Positions 50,603 through 59,640 of a stretch of DNA of 64,000 nt are shown here, piece after piece. The DNA is taken from contig NZ_CP114040.1 of NCBI RefSeq assembly GCF_026965555.1, positions 6,386,001-6,450,000 on the forward strand. The letters are read 5' to 3'. Each line of letters begins with the position of its first letter. The first letter of the stretch is position 1. This DNA is from Nannocystis punicea (GTDB lineage: Bacteria; Myxococcota_A; Polyangia; Nannocystales; Nannocystaceae). Under the pieces are notes generated by a model. That model was not told the origin of the DNA and made no database searches. It saw only the letters and a list, made by a program, of their open reading frames with translations. The translations under genes were made by a program, and so were the position numbers.

Positions 50603-50689
50603 CTCGTCCAGGTGCCGACCCTGTCGATGACGACCTGTCCGGCACCTCCTCGCGCTGCGAACCTCCGGCGCCCGCACGAGCGCGGGGCC

Positions 50690-51445
50690 TCACGCCTGCG
50701 GCGGCACCACCGAGCCGGCCGCCGCCGACTCGTCGCTCTCGAGCGTGCGCACCAGCGAGTTCGTCTGGCGCACCACCTCGTCGAGCCGCTCGCGGATGTC
50801 GACCGCCTGGTTCTGCACCGACGCGAGCGCCTCGTGCAGCGCCCCTCGCAGGGCCGCCACCGTCGGGTCGTACTCGCGGGGCAGTCGCTCCTGCGCCTGG
50901 TCGAGCAGATCGGTCGCCTCGACCAGCACCCGCAACGCCTGGTCGTACTCGCGGCCTTCTGCCAGCGTCTCGGCGCGGCGCGTCTTGGCCTTCGCGCGCA
51001 GCAGGGCCACCCGGCCCTCGACCGTGCGCACGCGCACCGACAGGGCCCGCTGGGCCTGTTCGGCGCTGCCGATCGACGAGTCGCGGATCTTCCGCGACTC
51101 GAGCTCCACCGTCGACACCAGGCGATTGACGTCGGCCTCCGCCCGGTCGAGCTGGGTCCGTATCTCCGCCTCCGCGCGGTCCTTCTCGCTCCGCACCACC
51201 TCGCGCAGGCGGGTCAGGCGGTCGCGGCTGTTCTGGTACGCCGCGTCGAGCGACCCTCGCGTGTGATCGACCAGCTCCGTCTGCTTCTCGCGCAGCGAAT
51301 CGACCGCGGCCCGGATCTCCGCGTGGCTCGCCGCCGCGTCCTGCTTGCCGCCCGCGCGCCAGTAGGCGAACAGCGCCAGGGCGATGCTGAACGCCGACAC
51401 CGCCAGCGCGCCGCCGGCCATGCGGCGAGTCGTCTCCGGCGTCAT
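50690..51445 (-). CDS. Single-pass membrane protein with long coiled coil
   Basis: 251 residues from ATG 51445, which overlaps the stop of the DUF5335 gene (ATGA). One membrane helix near the N-terminus (GGALAVSAFSIALALFAYW) is followed by about 190 residues of heptad-like helix (AAVDSLREKQTELVDHTR, DRLTRLREVVRSEKDRAEAE, RALSVRVRTVEGRVALLRAK, SVQNQAVDIRERLDEVV), without Cys. The short C-terminus is flexible. The helix would lie in the periplasm or cytoplasm depending on orientation; the basic residues before the membrane helix favour an N-in, C-out arrangement. Function unknown. Translation is coupled to the DUF5335 protein. Confidence 0.75.
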   Translation of the reverse strand: MTPETTRRMAGGALAVSAFSIALALFAYWRAGGKQDAAASHAEIRAAVDSLREKQTELVDHTRGSLDAAYQNSRDRLTRLREVVRSEKDRAEAEIRTQLDRAEADVNRLVSTVELESRKIRDSSIGSAEQAQRALSVRVRTVEGRVALLRAKAKTRRAETLAEGREYDQALRVLVEATDLLDQAQERLPREYDPTVAALRGALHEALASVQNQAVDIRERLDEVVRQTNSLVRTLESDESAAAGSVVPPQA

Positions 51446-51819
51446 CGCATTCCTCCGGCCGCCCGCACGCGCTCGATCGGCCCCCCGCCTTGCACGTGCA
51501 AGATCTCCTTGATCCCGTCGGGCCGCACCAGCTCGAACGTCGCGATCACGTCGTCGCGATCGCCCTCGAGCACCCAGACCTCCGCCGGGCGGAACACCAG
51601 GTGGTCGGAGCCTTCGAGCTGCACCTCGAGCGTCTTCCCGTGCGGGTCGTAGGCGATGCCGAGCAGGCGGGCGTTCTGGGCGAACACTTGATCGCCGATC
51701 TGCAGCGACACCGCCTGGATCGTCACGATCCCGGCCGCCTCCGGCCGCAGGTGCTTGCGCGTGAACCCGTCGAAGTACGTCTTCCACTCGTGCACCGGGA
51801 GCTGCTTGGTCGTCTTCAT
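51442..51819 (-). CDS. DUF5335-family protein
   Basis: 125 residues from ATG 51819, with a strong AGGAGG site 6 bp upstream. The order of conserved pieces fits DUF5335: HEWKTYFDGFTRKH at the N-terminus, VSLQIGDQVFAQNARLLGIAYD, LEVQLEGSDHLVFRPAEVWV and a final FELVRPDGIKEILHV strand. Members are small proteins of unknown role found near stress and membrane genes in soil bacteria. No signal or membrane segment, so cytoplasmic. The 4-bp ATGA overlap with the coiled-coil membrane protein indicates a two-gene operon. The 298 bp upstream to the divergent gene at 52118 hold no feature I can support. Confidence 0.8.
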   Translation of the reverse strand: MKTTKQLPVHEWKTYFDGFTRKHLRPEAAGIVTIQAVSLQIGDQVFAQNARLLGIAYDPHGKTLEVQLEGSDHLVFRPAEVWVLEGDRDDVIATFELVRPDGIKEILHVQGGGPIERVRAAGGMR

Positions 51820-52117
51820 CGAGGCCTCCTCTGCTCGCCTGCTCGCGCGAAGCCCTCGCGCAACCTGGTCGGATAGCACCGGCGCGGGGGCGAGCAAGCG
51901 GTCCGGAGGGCGCATCCGCGCCGCAGCGAGGCGATCGCCGGCCCCGCACCTCCGCGTCGCCGCGTCCGCGCGCGTGACGAGTTCGCGACGGAGCGCTCGC
52001 GCCGCGCCTCGTGGTGCCGCTCTTCACGACGTCGTGGCGCCTGCGCCCGCCTGCCCTTCGCGCGCCGCGTGGCCCTGGAGTGGAACGGTCCAACGATAGC
52101 CGGCGAGCACGACCCTC

Positions 52118-52801
52118 ATGCCGCCTCACACCGCCGCGACTGTCCGTCGATTGTTCTTCGCTGGCGCCGCGCTGCTCGGCTGCGCGGGCAACCTCGAGCC
52201 TGCGCCCGAGTCGAGGCGGGTGCCCGGCATCGCCTCCTCGGCCGTCGACCAGGACAAGGGCATCGAGCTCGTCGCCGTCGCCGACGCCTGGCGCGGCTAT
52301 CCGGGCGAGCTCGACGAGCTCGTCACCCCGATCCTCGTCACCATCACCAACACCGGCAGGCGGCCGGTCGAGCTGCGCTACGAGCACTTCGCCCTCGTCA
52401 CGCCCTCGGGCGTGCGCTTCGTCGCCCTGCCACCCGTCATCGTCACCGGTGTCGCCTACGGCCCCGTCGACCTCGCCTATCCGCCGATGGGCTTCGGCCT
52501 CGCCCCCTACCTCTCCCCGTGGTACCCGGCCCTGTCGGTGTGGGGCGGCAGCTTCCCCTTCCGCGCCGACTACTACGGCAATTGTTACACCTCCTGCAGA
52601 CACTTCCCGCTGCCCGACGGCGAGCTGCTGCAGCGCGCCTTGCCCGAGGGCGTCCTCAGCCCCGGCGGGCGGATCACCGGCTTCCTCTACTTCGAGGAGC
52701 TCGAGGACGTGCGCCACATCAACCTCATGGCCGAGCTCGTCGACCCCACCACCGGCCAGCGATTCGGCGGCCTCGACATCCCCTTCGTCTACGACGATTG
52801 A
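52118..52801 (+). CDS. Lipoprotein of unknown function
   Basis: 227 residues. The lipobox LLGC is clear. The mature part begins with a charged linker and then a beta-sandwich-like domain (IELVAVADAWRGYPGELDEL, TPILVTITNTGRRPVELRYE, FALVTPSGVRFVALPPVIV). Phrases such as TNTGRRPVELRY occur in domains of the DUF4352 or uncharacterised Ig-like kind. A Tyr/Pro-rich middle (LAYPPMGFGLAPYLSPWYP) and one Cys pair (NCYTSC) come next, and the end is GGRITGFLYFEEL then INLMAELVD. It should be anchored in a membrane facing the periplasm or outside. A 144-bp repeat array begins at its stop codon. Confidence 0.75.
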   Translation: MPPHTAATVRRLFFAGAALLGCAGNLEPAPESRRVPGIASSAVDQDKGIELVAVADAWRGYPGELDELVTPILVTITNTGRRPVELRYEHFALVTPSGVRFVALPPVIVTGVAYGPVDLAYPPMGFGLAPYLSPWYPALSVWGGSFPFRADYYGNCYTSCRHFPLPDGELLQRALPEGVLSPGGRITGFLYFEELEDVRHINLMAELVDPTTGQRFGGLDIPFVYDD

Positions 52802-53215
52802 TCGCCCGCATCCACGAGCGGCCGGCCGCGAGAGCGGCACTTCGACTCGCCGAACGATCGCACCGCCGCTCGGCATCGCCTCGCGCTGCGCTCGTGCCGG
52901 ACCGCGAGCCCCGGGCGCGCGCTGTCCGAGGGTTGCATGGGCCGCCCGTCCGCTCCGGACGCGCGAGCCCTCGGGAGCCGCACTTCGACTCGCCGCAGGG
53001 CTCACGCCGGCGCGCCCTATCCCTGCGATCGCGCCGGGCCGCGAACCCGGCACGCCCTCCGATGATTGCATCCGCCGCCCGTCCGCCCGGGATCTCACGA
53101 GCGAGCGTTCGGCCCGCGAGAGCCGCGCTTCGACGGACCGTCGGTGCGAGCCTTGCGTGTCACTGCGATCGTGTCGAGCCGCGAGCCCCGGCACGCCCCC
53201 TGATGATTGCAATGG
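52798..53215. repeat. 144-bp tandem repeat starting at a stop codon
   Basis: Nearly three imperfect units. The segment CACTTCGAC (or CGCTTCGAC) occurs at 52838, 52981 and 53126, steps of 143 and 145 bp. The unit boundary GATTG-CATCCGCCGCCC is seen near 53064 and in decayed form near 52934 and 53203. At 52796-52812 it coincides with the end and stop of the preceding lipoprotein gene. The array fills most of the 448-bp gap to the convergent gene at 53250. Confidence 0.7.
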
Positions 53216-53249
53216 CCTGGACCAGCGGTCAGGCCCATGAGCGCCGGCC

Positions 53250-54542
53250 TCACGGACGATTCGGCGAGTAGTCGATCGATCCATCCGCGCGGCTCGACCC
53301 CGCCAGATCGGCCAGCCCGTCGCCGTTGAGATCGACGATGTGCAACGTATCGATGTCGCTCCCGAACCCGACGGTCAGGAGGCCGGCGAAGCCGCCCTGG
53401 CCGTCGCCGCGGCGGATCGATACAGAGCCGGTCGGCGAGCCCGGGGCGGCGGCGGCGAGATCGAGGACCCCGTCGGCGTCGAGGTCGCCGATCTCCAGCA
53501 AGACCGAGCCGCAGCCCACCGGATAGCGCGTGTCGGTGAAGCTCTCGCTCGGCGCGTCGAACTCGAGCACCGCGACCTCGCTGGTGTGATGAATCGTGTC
53601 GGTGAGCAGCGCGACGATCTCGCCGTCGCCGTCGCCGTCGAGGTCGGCGACCGCGAGGTCGAGCACCTCGGCGTCGGGCCCGAGTTCCTCACTGAACAGC
53701 GCGTCGCCGGGTCCGGCCATGAGGATCGTCAGTTCGCCGGCGGGCAGCGCCCAGACGACGTCGTTGACGGCGCCGTCGGCCTGCAGCGCGCCGATGGCGT
53801 AGCGCTCGATCGCGTCGGACCAGCCGAATTGCGGCGAGACCTCGAACTGCCCGGTGCCGTCGCCGCGCAAGGCGATGACGTCCTCGAGCTCCCCGGGCGC
53901 GATCACGACGAGGTCGAGGTGGCCGTCGCCGTCGGCGTCGAACAGGTCGGGCCCGAGCAGCTCGGCGCCGGTCAGCGCGACCGACTCACCGACGAGGTTG
54001 CCCGCGCCGTCCAGCAGCAAGATCTGGATCGAGTCGGTCGGGCCGTCGATGTGCGCGGCGACGTCGAGGTGTCCGTCCTCGTTGAAGTCGCCGACCGCGC
54101 GCAGCGACAGGGTGCCCCCGGAGAAGCTCTGCGGCCAGCTCAGGCCCGAAGTCTGCAGCCAGGGCACGGCCGCGAACAGCAGCCCCGAGACCGTGCCGTC
54201 CTCGTGCGAGATCAACAGGTCGCTGCCGCTCGAGCCGTCCAGCGGCAGCGCGATCGTCGACACCACGCCGTTCGGCGGTTGCGTGGCCCCGCTCCCGATC
54301 ACGAAGCAGAGCTCGCCCGGCTCGACCGCACCATTCAGGCACGTCGCCGGCGGGACGATGGTGTCGACGAGGTCGCAGGTCGGCGCCGGCGGGCCGCCGT
54401 CGGAGTCGGAATCCGAGTCCGAATCGGAGCCGTCGCCGCCCGACGTCGACGATTCGCCGGGGTGCCAGTCGAGCCAGTCGCAGCCGGGCGCAGCGGTGAG
54501 GAATACGAGAGCGAGGGCGATGGAGTGAGGTCGTGGTTGCAT
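53250..54542 (-). CDS. FG-GAP-repeat lipoprotein
   Basis: 430 residues from ATG 54542 (GAAAGG upstream). Lipobox AAPGC, then a Ser/Asp/Gly linker with alternating Ser-Asp pairs, then a propeller of FG-GAP/VCBS units with calcium loops: VGDFNEDGHLDVAAH, LFDADGDGHLDLVVI, VADLDGDGDGEIVAL, IGDLDADGVLDLAAA and IVDLNGDGLADLAGS. The repeats resemble those at 19661-22123 and 56232-57482, and the three are distant paralogues. They are exported, with likely Ca2+-dependent folding; the partner is unknown. It is convergent with the lipoprotein at 52118. Confidence 0.82.
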   Translation of the reverse strand: MQPRPHSIALALVFLTAAPGCDWLDWHPGESSTSGGDGSDSDSDSDSDGGPPAPTCDLVDTIVPPATCLNGAVEPGELCFVIGSGATQPPNGVVSTIALPLDGSSGSDLLISHEDGTVSGLLFAAVPWLQTSGLSWPQSFSGGTLSLRAVGDFNEDGHLDVAAHIDGPTDSIQILLLDGAGNLVGESVALTGAELLGPDLFDADGDGHLDLVVIAPGELEDVIALRGDGTGQFEVSPQFGWSDAIERYAIGALQADGAVNDVVWALPAGELTILMAGPGDALFSEELGPDAEVLDLAVADLDGDGDGEIVALLTDTIHHTSEVAVLEFDAPSESFTDTRYPVGCGSVLLEIGDLDADGVLDLAAAAPGSPTGSVSIRRGDGQGGFAGLLTVGFGSDIDTLHIVDLNGDGLADLAGSSRADGSIDYSPNRP

Positions 54543-54814
54543 GCGGGGTGGCCTTTCTCTCTTTTCAAATCTCCGGCTGCGGCGTTGTTCGTGCCTTTCT
54601 TTTTCGGCGCGTCCGCCGCTGAGCCGCCGCGCGAACCTGCCCCCTCCGCCTGATGGGCCGCCTGCTGAATCGAGCTCAATTCCTTCGAACCGCCGACCCG
54701 TGGCCGAGCTCCAGCCGCAGTCCGTCGAACGGCGCCCTCGTCCTCGCCCCCCTGCGATTGCTTCGCCTCGCTGCCTACGACCAATCGTGCCGCAGTCGCG
54801 ACGCGCTTCGATAG
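54543..54814. other. Upstream region of the FG-GAP lipoprotein gene
   Basis: Together with the repeats at 54815-55109 this makes a 567-bp gap. The part next to the gene is A/T-richer than the surroundings (AAAAAG and AAAAG runs on the minus strand) and probably holds its promoter and ribosome site, but no clear box pair can be named. Confidence 0.35.
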
Positions 54815-55185
54815 CGGTCCCGGCCGTCGAGCAACACCGTCACCACCGGCACTTCCGGCCCCGCGCCGCCGCCCGCAGCATTGCCCCGAATCCGCCTGAC
54901 CGATTGCGGCCGCAGCCGCCGCTCGCCGCGCTGGCGGTCCCCTGCGGGCAATACCGTCACCACCGGCCCTGCCAGCCCACCCGTCCCACGCAGCCCTGCG
55001 GCGCCGCCCCACCGCCGATGCGCTCCAACCCGTCGGGCAGCACCGTGCCCACCGGCCCTTCCAGCCCGCACCGCCACTCGCAGCATTGCGCCGCCAGCGA
55101 TGCGCCCGCCTACCGCGATTGCGCCTGCAGCCACGGCTTGCTGCGATAGCGGTCCCAGCTGTCGGGCAGCACCGTCACCACCGGC
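54815..55185 (-). repeat. Three extra copies of a gene 3' end
   Basis: The end of the cystathionine-beta-synthase-like gene encodes GPVVTVLPDSWDRYRS. Its DNA (55150-55190) recurs in altered form near 55032, 54950 and 54826, at steps of about 129, 82 and 125 bp. Conceptual translations on the minus strand give GPVGTVLPDGLERI, GPVVTVLPAGDR and VPVVTVLLDGRDRYRS in two different frames. All three lie beyond the stop at 55110. Confidence 0.85.
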
Positions 55186-56081
55186 CCGTCGAGCCCTCCA
55201 CGGGCGGCCACGCGCAAAGCAGCCGCCACGTTCGTCCCGGCCGACCCGCCGACCAGCAGTCCTTCCTCCGCGATCAGCCGCCGCGCGGTCGCGAAGCTCT
55301 CCTCGTCGGAGACCCGCTCGGCCGCGTCGATCACCGTGCGGTCGAGGTTCCCGGGCGGCTCGCTCGCGCCGATGCCCTCGACCGCGTACGGCCCATCGGG
55401 CCCGAGCGCGCCCGACTCGACCCATTGAGCCAGCCCCGAGCCGAGCGGGTCGGCCAGCACCACCTGCACCTTCGGACATGCCCTTTTGAGCACCCGACCG
55501 ACCCCCGTGATCGTCCCGCCCGTCCCGGCGCCGGCCACGAACGCCCCGACCACCCCGCCCGTCTGGGCCAGGATCTCCGCCGCCGTCGTGCGCGCGTGGA
55601 CCTCCACGTTGGCCGGGTTGTTGAACTGGTCGGCGAGGAACCACCCGCGCTCGCGCGCCAGGCGTTCCGCGACCCGGCGGAAGTTGTCGGGGTGCGAGGG
55701 CGCCGCGTTCGGCGTCACGATCACCTCCGCCCCCAGCGTCGCCAGGGCCGCCCGCTTGTCGGCCGACATCTTCTCCGGCAGCACGCACACCAATCGATAA
55801 CCGCGGGCCGCCGCCACCAGCGCCAGGCCGACCCCCGTGTTGCCGGCCGTCGCCTCCACGATCGTCATCCCCGGCCGCAGCAGCCCGCGCGCCTCCGCGT
55901 CGTCGGCGATCGCCACCGCGATGCGGTCCTTCACGCTCCCGCCCGGGTTCAGGTGCTCGCACTTCACCAGCACCGGCGCCGCCAGTCCCGCCGCCAGCCG
56001 GCGCAGGGGCACCAGCGGCGTCCCGCCCACGTGCCCCAGGATCCCGCCGCCCGCGCGCTGTTCACCTGGCGTTTCGTGCAT
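55110..56081 (-). CDS. Cystathionine beta-synthase-like PLP enzyme (cysteine synthase superfamily)
   Basis: 323 residues from ATG 56081. The PLP Lys51 lies in NPGGSVKDRIAV. TAGNTGVGLALVAA is the substrate loop, and GAGTGGTITGVGRVLK holds the phosphate of PLP. PEKMSADKRAALATLGAEVI and the ADQFNNPANVEVHARTTAAE segment fit cystathionine beta-synthase rather than classical CysK, as do DRTVIDAAERVSDEESFATARRLI and EEGLLVGGSAGTN. The C-terminal pair of CBS regulatory domains is absent, so the enzyme should be unregulated by S-adenosylmethionine. The reaction would join serine (or acetylserine) with homocysteine or sulphide. Cytoplasmic. The 3' end is repeated three times downstream. Confidence 0.88.
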   Translation of the reverse strand: MHETPGEQRAGGGILGHVGGTPLVPLRRLAAGLAAPVLVKCEHLNPGGSVKDRIAVAIADDAEARGLLRPGMTIVEATAGNTGVGLALVAAARGYRLVCVLPEKMSADKRAALATLGAEVIVTPNAAPSHPDNFRRVAERLARERGWFLADQFNNPANVEVHARTTAAEILAQTGGVVGAFVAGAGTGGTITGVGRVLKRACPKVQVVLADPLGSGLAQWVESGALGPDGPYAVEGIGASEPPGNLDRTVIDAAERVSDEESFATARRLIAEEGLLVGGSAGTNVAAALRVAARGGLDGPVVTVLPDSWDRYRSKPWLQAQSR

Positions 56082-56231
56082 GTCCGATCGAGCAGCCGGA
56101 GGGCGTCCTCGCCCACCACTACCGCGCCGCCCGCCCGCCCGCAAGCGCCGGCCGCGGAGATCGCGCGTTCTCGCGCCGGGTCCCCCGGGCCGGCGCTTGC
56201 CGCGACCGGGCGGCCATGGCAGCGTTGTCCA

Positions 56232-57482
56232 ATGAGGGCCCACCTGGCGTCCGCGCTGGCGCTGCTCGTCGCCTGCACCGATCGTCCGCTCGGCGAGACC
56301 GAGGGCGGCAGCGACGGCGCCGGCAGCGGCGGCGGCACCGAGGGCTTCACCAGCGCCGGCCCCGGCGGCGACAGCGACGCCACCGGCGGCCTCACCAGCG
56401 CCGACCCCACCGAGGATCCGACCGACGGCCCCGGCGGCGACGCCCTCAGCCCCGCGCTCGAGCCCTACTCGCTCGAGGTCGCCGACTTCGACGGCGACGG
56501 CCACCAGGACCTGCTCGTCATGGGCCTCGACGACGCCGAGCTGATCGCCGGCTGGGTCGCGCGCGGCCGCGGCGACGGCACCTTCACCGCCGACCTCGCC
56601 CCCACGCTCAAGGGCGCCAGCGCCTATCCGGCGATCGGTCAGCTCGACGGCGATGCCGGCGTCGACGTCATGGTCGCCCAGTTCGCCGACGCCGCCCGGA
56701 TCTTCCGCTGGGACGTCGCCCAGTTCGCCGCCTACAAGACGCTCACCAGCCCGCCGACCCCGCGCAACCACGTCGTCGCCGACCTCGACCGCGACGGCCG
56801 CAACGACGTCATCGCCCTCTGCCAGGGCGCCCACAAGTTCGGCCTCACCGTCCACCGCGGCAGCGACGCCGACGCCTGGACCACCACCACCACCGTCCTC
56901 GGCGCCGTCGCCGACTTCGCGCCCACCGGCCTCCTGGTCGGCCAACTCGACGGCGACGGCGTCCCCGACGCCCTCCTGTTCGAGGTCGACGGCCCGCGCG
57001 GCTTCCTCCGCGTGTTCGGCCGCCCCGACGGCGAGTTCGTCGAGCCCGCCGTCCAGGTCGGCCACCTGCGCCCCTGGAGCGCCGCGCTCGGCGACCTCGA
57101 CGAGGACGGCGAGCTCGACGTCCTCGCCGCCGAGCACTTCCCCACGCGCCTGTCCCTTGCGACAGGTGACGGCGCCGGCGGCTTCACCTTCGCCGGCGCC
57201 ATCGACATCGAGCCGCCCTTCACCCCGCACGCCCTCGACCTCGACGACCTCGACGGCGACGGCCACCTCGACGTCGTCGCCGTCGACGCCATCAGCCCGA
57301 TCCTGCTCTACTGGACGGGCCACGGCGACGGCGCCTTCGAGCCCCCGCAGGCGCTCCAGCTGCCCTCCGGCGCCGTCCGCGTCCACGCCGCCCAGCTCGA
57401 TCCCGACCCCGCCCTCGACCTCGCCGTCGCCACCTTCGACGCCGGCGCCGTCACCATCCTCCTCAACCCCGTCGCCCTCTGA
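56232..57482 (+). CDS. FG-GAP-repeat lipoprotein
   Basis: 416 residues from ATG 56232. Lipobox LVAC, a Gly/Ser/Thr/Asp linker of about 50 residues, then FG-GAP/VCBS units with the D-x-D-x-D-G-x-x-D calcium loops: VADFDGDGHQDLLVM, VADLDRDGRNDVIAL, VGQLDGDGVPDALLF, LGDLDEDGELDVLAA, LDDLDGDGHLDVVAV. Seven or more blades suggest a complete propeller. No enzymatic domain. It is divergent from the cystathionine-beta-synthase-like gene (150 bp between the starts). Its closest relatives in the window are the genes at 53250-54542 and 19661-22123. A 14-bp repeat starts 2 bp after its stop. Confidence 0.85.
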   Translation: MRAHLASALALLVACTDRPLGETEGGSDGAGSGGGTEGFTSAGPGGDSDATGGLTSADPTEDPTDGPGGDALSPALEPYSLEVADFDGDGHQDLLVMGLDDAELIAGWVARGRGDGTFTADLAPTLKGASAYPAIGQLDGDAGVDVMVAQFADAARIFRWDVAQFAAYKTLTSPPTPRNHVVADLDRDGRNDVIALCQGAHKFGLTVHRGSDADAWTTTTTVLGAVADFAPTGLLVGQLDGDGVPDALLFEVDGPRGFLRVFGRPDGEFVEPAVQVGHLRPWSAALGDLDEDGELDVLAAEHFPTRLSLATGDGAGGFTFAGAIDIEPPFTPHALDLDDLDGDGHLDVVAVDAISPILLYWTGHGDGAFEPPQALQLPSGAVRVHAAQLDPDPALDLAVATFDAGAVTILLNPVAL

Positions 57483-57484
57483 GC

Positions 57485-57540
57485 CCTGCCCCGGAGGACA
57501 TGTGCTATCGGACATGCGCGAAAGCGCATGTCCTCGAGGA
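57485..57540. repeat. 14-bp CATG repeat array
   Basis: CCTG at 57485 and CATG at 57499, 57513 and 57527, all exactly 14 bp apart, directly behind the stop at 57482. The last unit is CATGTCC-TCGA-GGA. Confidence 0.8.
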
Positions 57541-57722
57541 CTCACGCGCCTCCGCCCGACGCCCCACCTCTCCGTCCGCGATCGAACCCGTCCCTTCTCT
57601 GTCCGGCAGGGCACCCGCCGGCCGCGACCGAGCGCGCCCACCGAGCCCGACTCCGGCGAACACTCCCGCCACGATCGAGCGCACCCACCCTCGACCTCGC
57701 CCGTTCCAGCCCGCCGTTGACC

Positions 57723-59459
57723 GTGTCCACCCGTCGCCTCCTCCTCGGCCTCGCGCTCCTCGGCGCTTGCGATCGGCGCGACGCCGCCGACCTCGAGCAC
57801 GCCAGCGACACGCCCGCGCCGATCCCCGTCCCCGCGCCCGGGAGCGCCGCAACCGACCCGCTCCCCGCCAGCCCGGACTCGCTCCCCGTGTCCCCCGACC
57901 CCGCCGACCCCGGCACCGCCCCGCCGCCGACCCCCACGGACGCCGCGAGCTCCACAGTCGCCCCCGCCGCTGCGCCGAACACCGCGAGCTCCACGGTCGT
58001 CCCCGCCGCGCCGCCGACGCTCGCCAAGATCCCGCCCGATCGCCGCTGCGGCGAGGCCGGCGAGCAGCCCACCGAGCTCCCGCCCGACCTCGCCCGCGGG
58101 CGCGTCCCCGCCGGCAAGGCCAGCCTGCGCCCCGGAGACAAGCGCACTCTCGGCAAGGCAGTCCTCCACTACGACCCCGACGCGTGGATCGGCACCCGCA
58201 AGGCCGGCCACCGCGGCCCCGCGCTGCGCATCGAGATCGATCGCGCCGAGGTCGGCCCGCACGACCCCTGGGGGGCTCACGAGGATCTGCACCCCGACCA
58301 GGAGCACCACACCTTCGTCGGCCCGTACCGCTTCGACCTCCGCACCGGCCCCGGCGATCCTCCCAGGCGCGTCGACGTCACCGTCAGCCGCGAGGTCTGT
58401 CCCCCCGCGGCAGACATGCCCGCGGCCGCCGCCACGCGGTCCTTCTGGCTCAGCACCGAGGCCATCCGCACCTACACTTACGACCTCGCGGGCGAGCTCT
58501 TGCAGTTCAACCTCGACGCCCGCGGCGACGCTCCGCGCCTCGACATCAGCGACCTCGGCTATCGCCACTCGCTCGCGCCGGTGCCCGACCGCGTGCGTCG
58601 CTTCCGCGTCGGCTCGCACTTCGTCACCCTCGATCGCGTCGTTCCGGGCCCCGGCACCCGTCACGACGGCGCCTGGAAGGCCGACGGCGACGCCCACCTC
58701 CACGTCCGCGTGCGCATCGATCCGGCCGCCGCTCTGCCGCAGCCCGCCCCCGTCGCGGCCACCGACCCCTGCGGCCTGTCCCCCGTGCGCACCACGGTCC
58801 CCGCCGCGCTGACGAGGATGCCCGCGCTGCAGCCCGCGCGCACCCTCGACGTCGGCAAGGAGCTCGCGCTCGGCCCGATCACCTACAAGTACGTCACCCT
58901 CGAGATCCCCGCCCGCGGCCACGGCCCCTACCGGGAGGAGGCCGAGCAGATGCCGCTGCTGCAGGTGTTCGGCGGCGCTCTCGGCGGCCTGTCCATCTCG
59001 CACGTCCGCAACTCGCCGCGGATCGTCCGGCTTGGCCAGGAGCTCGTGCGCGTCGAGGCCGACGGCCAGGGCGATCGCGTCCGCCTCCGCCGCACCGCAG
59101 TCACCTGTCCTCACGAACGCAAGCTGCCCGCGCTGCAAACCCCCGTGTACGTCTGGCTCAGCGCCCTCGGCCAAACCCTCGTCACCGTCCCCGGCCGCGG
59201 CACCATCCCCCTGTCGCTCCAGCTGTACACCGAGATCTCGGGCCCGGGCCTGTCGATCGGCAGCGAGAACGCCCACCTCTCGCGCCCGCTCCGCCCGGAC
59301 AGCAGCGCCGCCTACACCATCGACGACTGGCTCGTCGAGCTCGTCGACGTCGTCCCTGGCCCCGATACCACCCACGACGGCCAGATCTGGCAGTCGAGCG
59401 GCCTGCTCCCCGTCGCCCACGTCCAGCTCAAGCTCACCCCCCAGCCCGACGGCCCATGA
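57723..59459 (+). CDS. Lipoprotein with an internal duplication
   Basis: 578 residues from GTG 57723, chosen because it leads straight into a hydrophobic signal and lipobox LGAC. A Pro/Ala/Ser linker of about 90 residues follows. The rest is two related halves (about 130-345 and 360-575). Each opens with a GK-x-x-LG strand, has a GH-x-GP turn (AGHRGPALRI and RGHGPYREE), and ends with a strand plus VDVVPGP or DRVVPGP, then T-x-HDG and a W (VVPGPGTRHDGAW and VVPGPDTTHDGQIW). Cys are few. The repeated domain is not one I recognise. Being exported, it may bind a ligand with two equal sites. Its stop codon lies inside the first unit of a 14-bp repeat array. Confidence 0.75.
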   Translation: MSTRRLLLGLALLGACDRRDAADLEHASDTPAPIPVPAPGSAATDPLPASPDSLPVSPDPADPGTAPPPTPTDAASSTVAPAAAPNTASSTVVPAAPPTLAKIPPDRRCGEAGEQPTELPPDLARGRVPAGKASLRPGDKRTLGKAVLHYDPDAWIGTRKAGHRGPALRIEIDRAEVGPHDPWGAHEDLHPDQEHHTFVGPYRFDLRTGPGDPPRRVDVTVSREVCPPAADMPAAAATRSFWLSTEAIRTYTYDLAGELLQFNLDARGDAPRLDISDLGYRHSLAPVPDRVRRFRVGSHFVTLDRVVPGPGTRHDGAWKADGDAHLHVRVRIDPAAALPQPAPVAATDPCGLSPVRTTVPAALTRMPALQPARTLDVGKELALGPITYKYVTLEIPARGHGPYREEAEQMPLLQVFGGALGGLSISHVRNSPRIVRLGQELVRVEADGQGDRVRLRRTAVTCPHERKLPALQTPVYVWLSALGQTLVTVPGRGTIPLSLQLYTEISGPGLSIGSENAHLSRPLRPDSSAAYTIDDWLVELVDVVPGPDTTHDGQIWQSSGLLPVAHVQLKLTPQPDGP

Positions 59460-59538
59460 CCTCGAGGGCATGTCCCTTTCGACATGCTCATTCGAACATG
59501 TTGCAATCAACATGTCCCAGAAACCATCTCCCAAGCCC
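59455..59538. repeat. 14-bp CATG repeat array, six units
   Basis: CATG at 59455, 59469, 59483, 59497 and 59511 and CATC at 59525: five exact 14-bp steps. The first unit contains the TGA stop (59457-59459) of the lipoprotein gene. Confidence 0.88.
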
Positions 59539-59612
59539 CGCCGCGCCGGACCACCGCCAGGACCGAACCAGCTCGTAGCGAACGCCCGCGGCGTCCTGGA
59601 CATCCTTTTGCA

Positions 59613-59640
59613 CATGTCCAAATCGACATGTCCTCGAGGC
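59613..59640. repeat. 14-bp CATG repeat, two units
   Basis: CATG at 59613 and 59627, with CATC 12 bp earlier at 59601. Units read CATGTCC-AAAT-CGA and CATGTCC-TCGA-GGC. Confidence 0.65.
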
